A DNA stretch of 32,790 bases, from assembly GCA_036278935.1 (NCBI GenBank), contig DASUKA010000117.1, positions 1 to 32,790 of the forward strand. Direction: 5' to 3'. Origin of the DNA: DASSNR01 sp036278935. GTDB taxonomy: Bacteria > Gemmatimonadota > Gemmatimonadetes > Gemmatimonadales > Gemmatimonadaceae. The position numbers were made by a program, and so were the translations under genes. Positions 1-7,568 of this stretch are shown here, piece by piece. The notes under the pieces are model-generated. The model saw only the letters and a list, made by a program, of their open reading frames with translations. It made no database searches and was not told the origin of the DNA. The first letter of the stretch is position 1. Every line of letters starts with the position of its first letter.

Positions 1-91
1 GACCATGCTCCGCTGGCGTACCGCCGCGCGACAGCGCGTCGATGTCTCCGTCGTACTTCGCGTAGACTTCCATCTGGACACGCGAGATCAT
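1..91 (-). CDS. Second integron cassette gene, N-terminal fragment, unknown function
   Basis: An open frame starts with ATG at 91 and runs off the left edge, giving 30 residues that begin MISRVQMEVYAKYDGDID. I do not recognise a family with certainty. The start lies about 42 bases beyond the R' box of the attC at 133-258, on the same strand as the first cassette gene. That is where the reading frame of the next cassette in an array should begin. The Shine-Dalgarno match is poor, which is common for cassette genes. Reality as a gene is inferred mainly from this position and from the clean frame; most of it lies outside the window. Confidence 0.45.
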   Translation of the reverse strand, partial: MISRVQMEVYAKYDGDIDALSRGGTPAEHG

Positions 92-132
92 GCTCGTTGG
101 TTGCTAAATGCCGGCGGATGATGCTCGTCGCG

Positions 133-258
133 GGCTAACGCTGAGTTCACCGGCAAGCGCCGACTTTCCAAGCGCGAAGATGATTGAACTGAGATGCGCT
201 CGCCAGGCTCCCACACGGTTGCCCGACCGCGCTCGTCCGGTGCAACGCTTCGTTAGGC
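133..258 (-). other. attC recombination site of the first integron cassette
   Basis: Read on the minus strand, the site opens with R'' GCCTAAC (258-252) and ends with GTTAGCC (139-133), the RYYYAAC/GTTRRRY arrangement of attC sites, with one mismatch between the outer boxes. Next to them an inner pair is visible: GTTGCACCGG (246-237, minus strand) matches GTTCACCGG (145-153, plus strand) apart from one bulged base, like the extrahelical bases of attC sites. The pairing continues inward with CGAGCGC against CAAGCGC. Total length is 126 bases, inside the usual attC range. It follows the cassette gene stop (280) by about 20 bases, as expected. Confidence 0.72.
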
Positions 259-728
259 CGATGGTCGCGAAGGCCGCCCTCAGCGAACGGTGTGCGGTCG
301 CAAATAAAAGTTCAGCGTCGCGGGACTGGGATCGCACGGCCCGCCATCGGAGAGCACCTTGCCATGCTCATCCGTGACGACGACCGGGCAGGTGACCGTA
401 ATCTCTCGGCGCTCGACGTAGTAGCCCAGCCGTCTCGCGGAGACCGTGTAACTGCCGCGCGGCAAGCCTGTGATGCGATACCGGCCCGCCGAATCGGTCA
501 CAACCCGGTGCGATCGACTGGAGTCGACGACGATGAGCACTCCCGGCATCGGGTGCCCGGACACCTCCGCGCGGACGATGCCTACCAAATCGAATGTTGC
601 CGGCCGCGTCGGCACTTGTGCGACCAGCGCCGCGGGAATGACGACGCCGAGCAGGAGACTGACGGCAACGAGATAGTAGCGACGCCGCATACTCAACCAT
701 CCCAGCAATGATGCATGGATCGGCCTAA
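139..728 (-). mobile_element. Integron gene cassette 1
   Basis: The unit runs from the recombination point in GTTAGGC (minus strand, 729-723) to the recombination point in the next GTTAGCC (139-133), about 590 bases. It holds a single gene (280-690) followed directly by attC, the standard one-gene cassette. Both boundary boxes and the attC fold are visible in the sequence. The cassette sits beside the 3' end of the integrase gene rather than the 5' end. Confidence 0.68.
280..690 (-). CDS. Secreted carboxypeptidase-regulatory-like domain protein (cassette-borne)
   Basis: A 136-residue protein. The start at 690 is chosen because it places a clear signal peptide at the N-terminus (MRRRYYLVAVSLLLGVV, cleavage near ALVAQ). 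The mature part is a single beta-sandwich of the carboxypeptidase regulatory-like type (PF13620 style), recognised by the run VGIVRAEVSG, PMPGVLIVV, TDSAGRYRITGLPRGSYTV and a following RRLGY strand. Such domains are found in surface proteins and TonB-receptor extensions. A stand-alone copy probably acts in the periplasm or on the surface, but its ligand is unknown. Two cysteines near the C-terminus (TCPVVV and GPCDP) could form a disulfide. The gene lies inside an integron cassette with attC just after the stop, so it is likely acquired. Confidence 0.8.
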   Translation of the reverse strand: MRRRYYLVAVSLLLGVVIPAALVAQVPTRPATFDLVGIVRAEVSGHPMPGVLIVVDSSRSHRVVTDSAGRYRITGLPRGSYTVSARRLGYYVERREITVTCPVVVTDEHGKVLSDGGPCDPSPATLNFYLRPHTVR

Positions 729-729
729 C
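723..729 (-). other. Cassette boundary, candidate attI recombination point
   Basis: GTTAGGC on the minus strand fits the GTTRRRY core at which cassettes join. No partner RYYYAAC box with an attC fold is visible between here and the integrase gene (730-947), so this is better read as the attI junction than as another attC. It is 219 bases from the integrase stop codon. Confidence 0.5.
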
Positions 730-735
730 TATGTA

Positions 736-764
736 ATTATACCGCCATGATATCCTGCGAAACC
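736..764 (-). promoter_or_regulatory. Candidate cassette promoter (Pc-like)
   Basis: A perfect TATAAT lies on the minus strand at 741-736, just before the GTTAGGC junction and pointing into the cassette array. At 17-base spacing the -35 hexamer would be GGTTTC (764-759), a weak match. The expected start of transcription is about 729 and the gene starts at 690. In an inverted integron this is where a cassette promoter would be needed. Based on motif and position only. Confidence 0.4.
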
Positions 765-947
765 GCGTGAATCCCTGCAGCCTCCTGCCGCGTATGCTGC
801 GTCGCAATCGGCCGGATCGCAAGGGAAACCCTTCAGCCGCACGGTCTTACGGAATTCGTGGCTGAGCCGTTTCGGGGATACGCTGCGGGTCGAGTGCCGC
901 ATAACATGCGGGGTCGCCCCAAATTGCGCCGAGCGCTCGAAGCGGGC

Positions 948-1956
948 CTACAGCCGGTCGATCGGGCTCCGGACTCCGAGACCACCCCTGTTCAACACAT
1001 GCGTGTAGCGCATGGTGGTCCGCACGTCGGTATGGCCAAGCAGTGTCTGCACGGTCCGAATATCGGAGCCGGCCTCAAGCAAATGGGTGGCAAATGAGTG
1101 GCGCAGTGAATGACAGGTCACACGCTTTGTGATCCCGAGTTGGCGAACGGCATTCTTCACGGAACGCTGCGCAACGGTCTCGTGCAGGTGATGCCGCCGA
1201 CAGACCCGCTCCGCGTCCACGAAGGTCCGCGTTGCGGGGAACACGTACCACCATGCCCACTCGCTCTCCGCCCCAGGATACTTTTTTGCCAGCGCCGCCG
1301 AGATTCCGGTCGTGCGCACGTTGGCCTTCCGATCCTGTCGATATTGAAGCAGCCCCTCCTTCAGACGGCGCGTCAGCCCGGGCACGCACGATTCCGCCAA
1401 CGGGGTCCGCCGATCCTTGTCCCCTCCCCCCGCGCACAACGATCTCCAGACGGTCCGGGTCCACATCCTTCACCCGCAAGCTCATACACTCGGCCACCCG
1501 CAATCCGCTGCCGTACATCAGCATCGCGCACAGCCGCGCCGGCTCCGGCAGCACGCCGAGCAACGCTCGCACCTCATGCGGCGACAGCACTACGGGCACG
1601 TACCCGGACCGCCGCGCCCGCGCCACACCGTCGACCCTCGGCAGAGGCGTGCCCAGAACCTGGGCATACAGGAATAAGAGCGCTTGCAGGGCTTGGTTCT
1701 GGGTGCTCGCCGACACCCGCTGCTCCACCGCGAGGTCCGACAAGAAGCGCCCCACTGCGTGAGGGCCAAGCTCCGACGGGTGCCGCCGCCCGTGGAACAC
1801 GATGTACCGCCGGATCCAGTGCACGTACGCCTGCTCGGTCCGCCGACTGTAACGTCGCTCCCGAAGCCTCCGACGCACGACTTCCATGAATCGAAGGCGC
1901 CGCGCTGGCTCGGGCGGGCCGTACAGATGCGATTGGGGAATCAGCGGCAATGGCAT
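948..1956 (-). pseudogene. intI: Integron integrase (IntI-type tyrosine recombinase), frameshifted
   Basis: Two overlapping minus-strand frames together encode a full-length integron integrase of about 335 residues. The first part (from 1956) carries the SAM-like DNA-binding domain (RRYSRRTEQAYVHWIRRY) and the first catalytic Arg in YGSGLRVAE. The second part carries HSLRHSFATHLLEAG, LLGHTDVRTTMRYTHV (R, H and Tyr of the active site) and the ending LNRGGLGVRSPIDRL. The stretch RRHHLHETVAQRSVKNAVRQ is the added helix typical of IntI and absent from XerC/D. The frame breaks at a G-rich run (about 1421-1436), inside the catalytic-Lys loop RGG-GDKDR. The span 948-1956 is one base longer than a multiple of three. 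A sequencing slip in the run is possible. The gene runs towards the cassettes, opposite to the usual layout. Confidence 0.85.
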
Positions 1957-2088
1957 GACGTGACAATGTCGGCCCGCTTCCGGACCGGCATCATCGGATC
2001 CGCGCGCACCGGACGGAAACGTGGCATTCACCCACAGGCTCTCCACGTCCCTCCTGGCTACGCGCATCCCCGCGCAGACCGCGGAGCT

Positions 2089-4086
2089 TTACGCGCTCGA
2101 GGTCAGGAACTGCTCCCGAAAATACCCGGTGGGGATCGGCCCCATCGCCATGAGCACCTCATGAAACCGAGCGACGGCGTATGCGCTCCCCCGCCGCGCC
2201 TGGTACGCCTCGCGCAGCGCGACGATCGCGCGCTGCCCCGCCGTGTACGTGATCGCCCGCGTCGGCCACTTGGAGCTCCGGTAGACGGCACGCTCCGCCT
2301 GCTCGCAGATGGCGCGCGCGGCAGAATCACGATGCGCCGCGGCACACGCGCCCGGGGCGAATGACGCGTGCTCGGCAACGTAGTCCTTCGCCTGATCGTA
2401 GGTCATCCGGCCGGTGTGCAGCCCCACGTCCACGCGCATGAGCACGGCGCGCAGCAGCTGCTCCCGCAACTCGTACAAACGCTCGGCGGGCGTGTAGAAA
2501 TCAGCAGGACTCCCGGCAGCCGGCTCCGCCATCAGCGCTTCGCTGTACAGCCCCCATCCCTCGGTCGCCATCGCGTCCCCCCACATGGAGGACGAATCCG
2601 CCACCGCACCGGGCGTGAACCACCGGATGTTGGAGATCCCGGCGGCACGGTCACGCATGCCGGTGTAGAGCCACTCGCGCCCCGGGAATCCCTCGCGCAC
2701 CGCCGCATGGGCTACCGCTGCATGAGTCACGGAAGCACGGCTGCGCAGCGCGAGCGCGGCGGGGTCGTCCCCGGTGGGCGTGAGATACAACCGGCCGGCG
2801 TCGCCGTGCGCGAAGGCCGGCGCGGGAGCGTACGCAACGTCGATCGCGCCGCGCAGCATGGGCGGAGTCGGTTCCACGTCCAGCAGACGGTACGCGGCAG
2901 GAATGTCGAACAGCGCGTGCGCGCGAGCATACGCCACCGCCCGCGAGCCTGCGTCGCGGTACCAGCCGAAGAGCTCGTCGTCGCTCTTCGGCGTGTCGCC
3001 GGACAGATGGGTGATCACCGCGTGCACGCTCGCGCGCTGCTCAGCCGGCGTGCCGAACCGCAGCCCCAGCCTCGCGTCCCGCGCCACCTCCTGCGCGGCC
3101 TCGACGATCTTCGCCTCGTAGAGCGCCACCTGCTTGCCGCCATCCTCGTAGAGCTGCTCCACGGACCGCGGGTCGCGCAAGCACTGGCGCACGCGCCATG
3201 TGTATTCCTTCTCCCCCACCGCGAAGCGGTCCACCGTCTCGTGCGCGTTGAAGCTCGTGCCGAGGAGGCGCGCGAACTGTTCGTACGCATCCGCGGCGCC
3301 GGCACCGGCCGCGGCGAGTCGCGCGTGCATGGCGGTCGCGAAGGGACGTGCGCCGAGGTCGCGCGCCGCCATGGCGGGCAGCGTCGTGCGGCAGAAGACG
3401 GCGTTCGCGCGGCTGCCCTCAATTCCATCGCGCTGCACCATGCGGCGGTCGGGGATGTTGCCGGCGCCCTTCCCCAGCTCAAGGTTCGCGCCCGCGATCT
3501 TCAGATACCGAGGGATCGCCTCCAGCCGCGACACCACCTGCTGCCATTCCTCCTCGCTGCCGAGCTGGCCGTGCGGCTGCGCCTGCATCTGCAGCAACTG
3601 GCAGCGAAGGCCACGCACCGGCTCCACGACGTACGTGTCCACCGAGCGCTCGTGGCTATGCAGATCGCCGAGCTGATGCACCATGAACGCGACCTGCGCG
3701 CCGAGCAGCTGGCGGTCGATGCGCGCGGCGGGAGAGAGAGCATCGGGATCGATCGCCCCGAGTACACGCGCGGTGGTGCGGTAGAACTCCGCTTCGCCGT
3801 CGAGGTTGTTCGCGCGGCAGTCGCGCAGCTTGCCGTTGACGTCGTGCAGCGCTGCGCTGTAGCCGTCGCCGCCCAGATACGTGGCGGTGACGGGATTCAA
3901 CTTCATGACGCGCAGAAAGTAGCGATCGCGCACGCCGATGAACTCGCGGTCGGCCGGCGAGGCGCCGGACGATGAGGCGAGCGTGGTATCGGCGTTGTCG
4001 CGGCAGGCGGTAAGGTCGCGGAGAATCCCGAACGCGACCGCGGCGGAGGCGGTCCGGGCAAGGAAGGTACGGCGGCGCAACGGCAC
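2089..4086 (-). CDS. DUF885 family lipoprotein, Tat-type leader, altered metal-binding motif
   Basis: A 665-residue protein starting with GTG at 4086, with GGAG just upstream. The N-terminus has a twin-arginine-like leader (LRRRTFLARTASAAVAFG) leading to a lipobox-like LTAC, so it is probably an exported lipoprotein. Residues from about 45 to the end match the DUF885 family in length and motifs, including the conserved ATEGWGLYSEAL. DUF885 members usually also have a HExxPGH-type segment thought to bind zinc. Here the corresponding stretch reads REGFPGREW, so both His are Arg (CGC codons, one change from CAC). It may therefore be a non-catalytic or differently acting homologue. It shares the minus strand with the integrase but appears unrelated to the integron. 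Confidence 0.85.
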   Translation of the reverse strand: MPLRRRTFLARTASAAVAFGILRDLTACRDNADTTLASSSGASPADREFIGVRDRYFLRVMKLNPVTATYLGGDGYSAALHDVNGKLRDCRANNLDGEAEFYRTTARVLGAIDPDALSPAARIDRQLLGAQVAFMVHQLGDLHSHERSVDTYVVEPVRGLRCQLLQMQAQPHGQLGSEEEWQQVVSRLEAIPRYLKIAGANLELGKGAGNIPDRRMVQRDGIEGSRANAVFCRTTLPAMAARDLGARPFATAMHARLAAAGAGAADAYEQFARLLGTSFNAHETVDRFAVGEKEYTWRVRQCLRDPRSVEQLYEDGGKQVALYEAKIVEAAQEVARDARLGLRFGTPAEQRASVHAVITHLSGDTPKSDDELFGWYRDAGSRAVAYARAHALFDIPAAYRLLDVEPTPPMLRGAIDVAYAPAPAFAHGDAGRLYLTPTGDDPAALALRSRASVTHAAVAHAAVREGFPGREWLYTGMRDRAAGISNIRWFTPGAVADSSSMWGDAMATEGWGLYSEALMAEPAAGSPADFYTPAERLYELREQLLRAVLMRVDVGLHTGRMTYDQAKDYVAEHASFAPGACAAAHRDSAARAICEQAERAVYRSSKWPTRAITYTAGQRAIVALREAYQARRGSAYAVARFHEVLMAMGPIPTGYFREQFLTSSA

Positions 4087-4225
4087 TCCAGCTGGCGAGA
4101 GGATGACAGGTCACACGCAGGCGCCCGGCGTCCCACTCGCAGGCGCGAGACGCAGGGCACCCGGTCCCGCTTCTATTGTAACGAGCGTTCCTGCCCTCGC
4201 GCGACAGCAGCGCGCGTCGCGCGCC

Positions 4226-4453
4226 TCAGTGCGTGGCGCCGCCGAGCAGATGCTGCTGAACGAATGCCCGGAGCGGACCGCTGTGCGCTCCAACGGGCGT
4301 CAGGTACATGCTGGCAGCGGTACCCGCCAGCATCAGCGCGATGAGCGCGTAGGCGACGAGCCGCTTGCGCCGCGCGGAAGGCTTGGGCGCCAGGCGGGGA
4401 TTGCGGGCGTAGAACTCACGAAGAGCGTAGCCCGCATGATGGACATACTGCAT
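4226..4453 (-). CDS. Small single-pass membrane protein, unknown
   Basis: A 75-residue protein starting at ATG 4453 (MQYVHHAGYALREFYARNPR). A basic segment (PKPSARRKR) precedes one transmembrane helix (VAYALIALMLAGTAASMYL, about residues 32-50) and a short tail ending LLGGATH. The positive-inside pattern puts the N-terminus in the cytoplasm. No recognisable family and no good ribosome binding site. It lies between the DUF885 gene (same strand) and a divergent DUF4097 gene. It is kept as real because the frame is clean and the membrane topology is coherent. Confidence 0.5.
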   Translation of the reverse strand: MQYVHHAGYALREFYARNPRLAPKPSARRKRLVAYALIALMLAGTAASMYLTPVGAHSGPLRAFVQQHLLGGATH

Positions 4454-4637
4454 CGGTGGAAAGGGGAGGGGGTTGACGCATGCGCCGGCGCGCGGTTCGC
4501 GGTTCCGAGCGCAAGCGTGCGACACGCCCGCCGGCCGACATCCGTGTGACGATGCACCCCGCCGTTCGTCACGCGGCCCGCGCCCGAGCCGACGCCCGCT
4601 CCCCGGTATGCGCCAGCCACGCCCTCCATTCCCCTTC

Positions 4638-4661
4638 AACCTTTCTGGCACCCGGGCTGTC
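4638..4661 (+). promoter_or_regulatory. Candidate ECF-sigma promoter of the DUF4097 gene
   Basis: AACC (4638-4641) in the context CAACCTTTC, then 17 bases, then GTC (4659-4661). The form fits ECF-type promoters (AAC -35 core, GTC -10 core). The start of transcription would be near 4667, about 60 bases before the gene at 4728. The same layout with the same spacing occurs at 6867-6890, and a weaker version at 16749-16772, both ahead of ECF sigma genes. The rest of the 4454-4727 gap shows no gene. Confidence 0.45.
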
Positions 4662-4727
4662 CAAGCAGATGACCACCCAACACCGCTCGCGCGTCATCGC
4701 GTCTCCACCACCTGCCCCGAGGTTCGC

Positions 4728-5576
4728 ATGATGGTCCGACAGCTCCTCGCGTCCGCCGCGCTCCTTGCCGGAGCGCTGAGCATGAGCGCCACGCGCGCAC
4801 ACGCACAGCAGAGCCGCAGTGACTATCAGCAGCAGCTCAATGACTGGACGGAGCAGTGCCGGAGCCGCTCGGAGCGGAACGGAGACGATCACTATCGCGC
4901 CTGTCTGCTGCGCCAGACGGGGCAGCGCGCCACCGGACAGCGCATTGCGGTCGACGCCGGCCAGAACGGCGGCATCGATGTGGCCGCGTGGGACGGGGAC
5001 AGCGTGCTCATCGGCGCGAAGGTCGAGGCGTCGGCGCCCTCCGAGCGCGAGGCGCAGGAGATCGCCTCCGAGGTGCACATCGTCGTCGACGGCGGCACCA
5101 TTCGCGCCGACGGCCCCTCGATGCACGACGACGCCTGGTGGTCCGTCAGCTTTCAGATTCTGGTGCCGCACCAGTCCGACCTCTCGCTCGACGCGCACAA
5201 CGGGGGGATCCGGGTGGCGAACGTGGAGGGGGCGATGGAGCTCTCCACGGAGAACGGGGGGATCGCGCTGCGCGACGTGGGCGGCGATGTGCACGGCCGC
5301 ACGACCAATGGCGGCGTCCACATACGGCTGGCCGGTGATCACTGGACCGGCACCGGTCTGGACGTGGAGACGACCAACGGCGGGGTGCAGCTCACCCTGC
5401 CCTCCGACTACTCCGCACGACTGGAAACCGGAACGGTAAATGGCGGGATGCGCGTCGACTTCCCCATCACGGTGCAGGGGCGCATCGGCCGGCATCTCTC
5501 CACGCAGCTCGGCAACGGCGGAGCGACCATCCGGGCCACGACTCGAAACGGCGGCGTCACCGTGCGGCACGGGTGA
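4728..5576 (+). CDS. Exported DUF4097 repeat protein
   Basis: A 282-residue protein. ATG 4728 is chosen because GAGG lies 5-8 bases upstream and a signal peptide follows (RQLLASAALLAGALSMSATRAHAQQ). After a short Cys-containing segment (EQCRSRSERNGDDHYRACL, possible disulfide) the body is a DUF4097-type beta solenoid. Its rungs repeat the turn NGG: QNGGIDV, HNGGIRV, ENGGIAL, TNGGVHI, TNGGVQL, VNGGMRV, GNGGATI and RNGGVTV. Such proteins are common in Gemmatimonadota and Acidobacteriota beside ECF sigma factors and are presumed to act at the cell surface; no precise function is known. This copy stands alone but has an ECF-like promoter. Its 3' end overlaps the convergent flavoprotein gene by 20 bases. 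Confidence 0.85.
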   Translation: MMVRQLLASAALLAGALSMSATRAHAQQSRSDYQQQLNDWTEQCRSRSERNGDDHYRACLLRQTGQRATGQRIAVDAGQNGGIDVAAWDGDSVLIGAKVEASAPSEREAQEIASEVHIVVDGGTIRADGPSMHDDAWWSVSFQILVPHQSDLSLDAHNGGIRVANVEGAMELSTENGGIALRDVGGDVHGRTTNGGVHIRLAGDHWTGTGLDVETTNGGVQLTLPSDYSARLETGTVNGGMRVDFPITVQGRIGRHLSTQLGNGGATIRATTRNGGVTVRHG

Positions 5577-6690
5577 TCGCGCCGGCCAGCGCCACGCGCA
5601 CGGCCTCGCGGTAGCTCCGCGCGCCGCAGGCGACGTCCGTAATCGCGTCGGCCGCGCGCTGACCGGCCGCGCGGACCATCAGGGTGCGGAGCCGCGCATG
5701 ATCGTACAGCACGCGCGCGAGCCAACGGCCCGTGCCCAGCCCCGGCAGAATGGCGTGGTCGAGCGCGGCATGATACGCGTTGGCCACCCGCGCGGGATCG
5801 AGCATCGACGCCATGATGGCATCGGCGGCGAGTCGCCCGCTCAGTGCCGCGAGGCTGATCCCCTCCGCCGTAACGGGGTCGGCGAAGCCGGCGGCATCGC
5901 CCACCAGCATCACGCGACCCCGGACATACGGCGCGCCGCGCGGCCGGAGGGGAATCACGAAGCCGTGACGCGCGGCATTGGCCGCGCGAATACCGAGTTG
6001 GCGCAGATAACGCTCCAGCGCCACGCGGAGATCACGTGCGCCGCGCCGCACGCTCAGCACACCCACCGAGAGCCGCGCCGCCTTGGGAAAGACCCAGGCA
6101 TAGCCGTGCGCCACGCCGCCGAAGTCGAAGCGCGGCGCGCCGGCAAAGCGCTCGAGCGCCGCATCGTCGCACAACTCGTACTCCAGCGCCGGAACGAGGT
6201 TGCGGCCATCGGGCCATCCCGACAGACGCGCGGTCTCGCTCAGCGCCCCGTCCGCCGCCACGACGAACCGCGCGGTCATGACGCCGCCCGTCGTCTCCAG
6301 ATGCACGGCACGCTCCTCGGCGCGGACGCCGGTCACGCGGCACGGGGCGCGCAGGTCGGCCCCCGCCGCCGCGGCCGCGCTCGCGAGGGCGAAATCGAGC
6401 CGGTCGCGCATGGTCATGGCGATGAGCGGGAAGGCTCGGCGCGTGCGCAGAAGCACCCCCGCGTCCAGCAGCCGCACGTCGACCGTGTCACAGCGCCGCT
6501 CGATGACCGAGTCGATGCCGGGCGGGAGCGCGCGAATCGCGCGCGGTGTGAGTCCGCCGCCGCAGGTCTTGTAGCGCGGCAGTCGCTCGCGCTCCAGGAG
6601 CACCGTGTTCGCCCCCGAGCGCGCGAGCGCGAGCGCCGCGCAGGAGCCAGCCGGCCCGCTGCCGATTACCGCGACGTCGAACATCGCCAT
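5557..6690 (-). CDS. Geranylgeranyl reductase family FAD-dependent oxidoreductase
   Basis: A 377-residue flavoprotein. The start at 6690 places the dinucleotide-binding motif at the very N-terminus (FDVAVIGSGPAGSCAALALA), usual for the family. LLERERLPRYKTCGGGL contains the CGGG signature of geranylgeranyl-reductase-like enzymes (TIGR02032 type). VGDAAGFADPVTAEGISLA is the second FAD-contact motif. Members reduce isoprenoid chains of quinones, chlorophylls or archaeal lipids, or act as uncharacterised oxidoreductases. In a non-phototroph a role in menaquinone or carotenoid side-chain saturation is possible but not shown. The neighbours give no pathway clue. The 3' end overlaps the convergent DUF4097 gene by 20 bases. 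Confidence 0.85.
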   Translation of the reverse strand: MAMFDVAVIGSGPAGSCAALALARSGANTVLLERERLPRYKTCGGGLTPRAIRALPPGIDSVIERRCDTVDVRLLDAGVLLRTRRAFPLIAMTMRDRLDFALASAAAAAGADLRAPCRVTGVRAEERAVHLETTGGVMTARFVVAADGALSETARLSGWPDGRNLVPALEYELCDDAALERFAGAPRFDFGGVAHGYAWVFPKAARLSVGVLSVRRGARDLRVALERYLRQLGIRAANAARHGFVIPLRPRGAPYVRGRVMLVGDAAGFADPVTAEGISLAALSGRLAADAIMASMLDPARVANAYHAALDHAILPGLGTGRWLARVLYDHARLRTLMVRAAGQRAADAITDVACGARSYREAVRVALAGAITRAAR

Positions 6691-6866
6691 GCGCGCATTC
6701 GCGTCAGTTCTCTTGCTGAAGATCGAGCCGTCCTGAAGCTTCGATGCAGCCATCGCGCCGCTGGGGCGCCATCCTCCGTTATATCCCCGCGTGCGCGGTC
6801 GCGGAACAGCCACCGCCGCGAGAGCGCAGGGTGCGAGGTCAGCCCCGGGGCGGCGGCCGGCGGCGC

Positions 6867-6890
6867 AACCCTTTCGCGGCATGGTGTGTC
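6867..6890 (+). promoter_or_regulatory. Candidate ECF-sigma promoter of the first sigma operon
   Basis: AACC (6867-6870, context GCAACCCTTTC), 17 bases, GTC (6888-6890). This suggests autoregulation of the sigma gene that follows. It lies in the 338-base divergent gap 6691-7028 between the flavoprotein and sigma genes. I see no other gene in that gap. A start at about 6897 leaves a leader of 95-130 bases, depending on which sigma start codon is used. Confidence 0.45.
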
Positions 6891-7028
6891 ACACGATCGG
6901 CCGCTGAACGTAGGGTGGCACAGCAGGTTGGACGAACGCAACGCGCCGCCCGGCCGAAGCACGGATGCGGAGGGACACGGACCATTCCCGTTGTGACGGA
7001 TACCGCGAACCAGGAGCGGCGAGACCGC

Positions 7029-7568
7029 GTGAACGAACGGCAGCTGCTCGAGCGGCTCCGCGCGGGAGATCGTGCGGCCGAGCGTGAGCTGTACGAGCGG
7101 CACGTCGACCGCGTCTACCGCCTGGCCTACCGGCTCACGGGGGACGATGCGCTCGCGGAGGATTGCACGCAGGAGACGTTCGTGCGCGCATTCAGCCGGG
7201 TGCACGACTTCCGGGGCGACGCCCGCCTGTCCACGTGGCTGTATCGGATTGCCGTGACGGTGACGTTGAACGTGCTGCGGAAGGTGCGGCGGATCGAGCG
7301 GCGCGAGATCGCGCTGGCGGACGCCGGGGTGGCCGGGCCGGCGCGCAGCGCGGAGCCCGATCTCAAGGCGCGACTGGCGCGAGCCATCGACGCGCTGCCG
7401 GAGGGATGCCGGGTGGTGTTCGTGATGCACGACGTGGAAGGCTATACGCACGAGGAGATCGGCGCCGCGCTTGGCGTGCGGGATGGAACCTCAAAGGCGC
7501 AACTGTCGCGGGCGCGGGCCAAGCTGCGCGTGGCGCTCGCGGATTTTGCGGGAGAGTGGAAGTCATGA
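7029..7568 (+). CDS. ECF RNA polymerase sigma factor
   Basis: About 179 residues from GTG 7029 (GGAG 12 bases upstream). An in-frame GTG at 6993 would add 12 residues, so the start is uncertain. Region 2 is clear: ERHVDRVYRLAYRLTGDD, CTQETFVRAFSRVHDFRGD and STWLYRIAVTVTLNVLRK. Region 4 follows a short linker: LPEGCRVVFVMHDVEGYTHE, EIGAALGVRDGTSKAQLSRA and the helix-turn-helix end RAKLR. No region 3, so it is an ECF type. The stop overlaps the next start as ATGA, the usual coupling of sigma with anti-sigma. It probably drives the downstream HEAT-protein genes and its own promoter. Confidence 0.93.
   Translation: MNERQLLERLRAGDRAAERELYERHVDRVYRLAYRLTGDDALAEDCTQETFVRAFSRVHDFRGDARLSTWLYRIAVTVTLNVLRKVRRIERREIALADAGVAGPARSAEPDLKARLARAIDALPEGCRVVFVMHDVEGYTHEEIGAALGVRDGTSKAQLSRARAKLRVALADFAGEWKS

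Noticed and set aside
902..910. GCATAAC box, considered as an extra attC boundary
   Set aside because: It departs from RYYYAAC, has no matching partner box at attC distance, and lies just beyond the integrase stop with no fold around it.
2368..3975. Long plus-strand open frame of 535 codons
   Set aside because: It lies entirely opposite the DUF885 gene, is Arg/His/Ala-rich without domains, and arises from the GC-rich codon pattern.
5557..5576. 20-base overlap of convergent genes as a regulatory antisense zone
   Set aside because: Short convergent overlaps are common in compact genomes; no further signal supports regulation.
6666..7451. Minus-strand frame overlapping the first sigma gene
   Set aside because: It is a mirror of the ECF sigma coding frame; the composition is His/Arg/Pro-rich with no domain.
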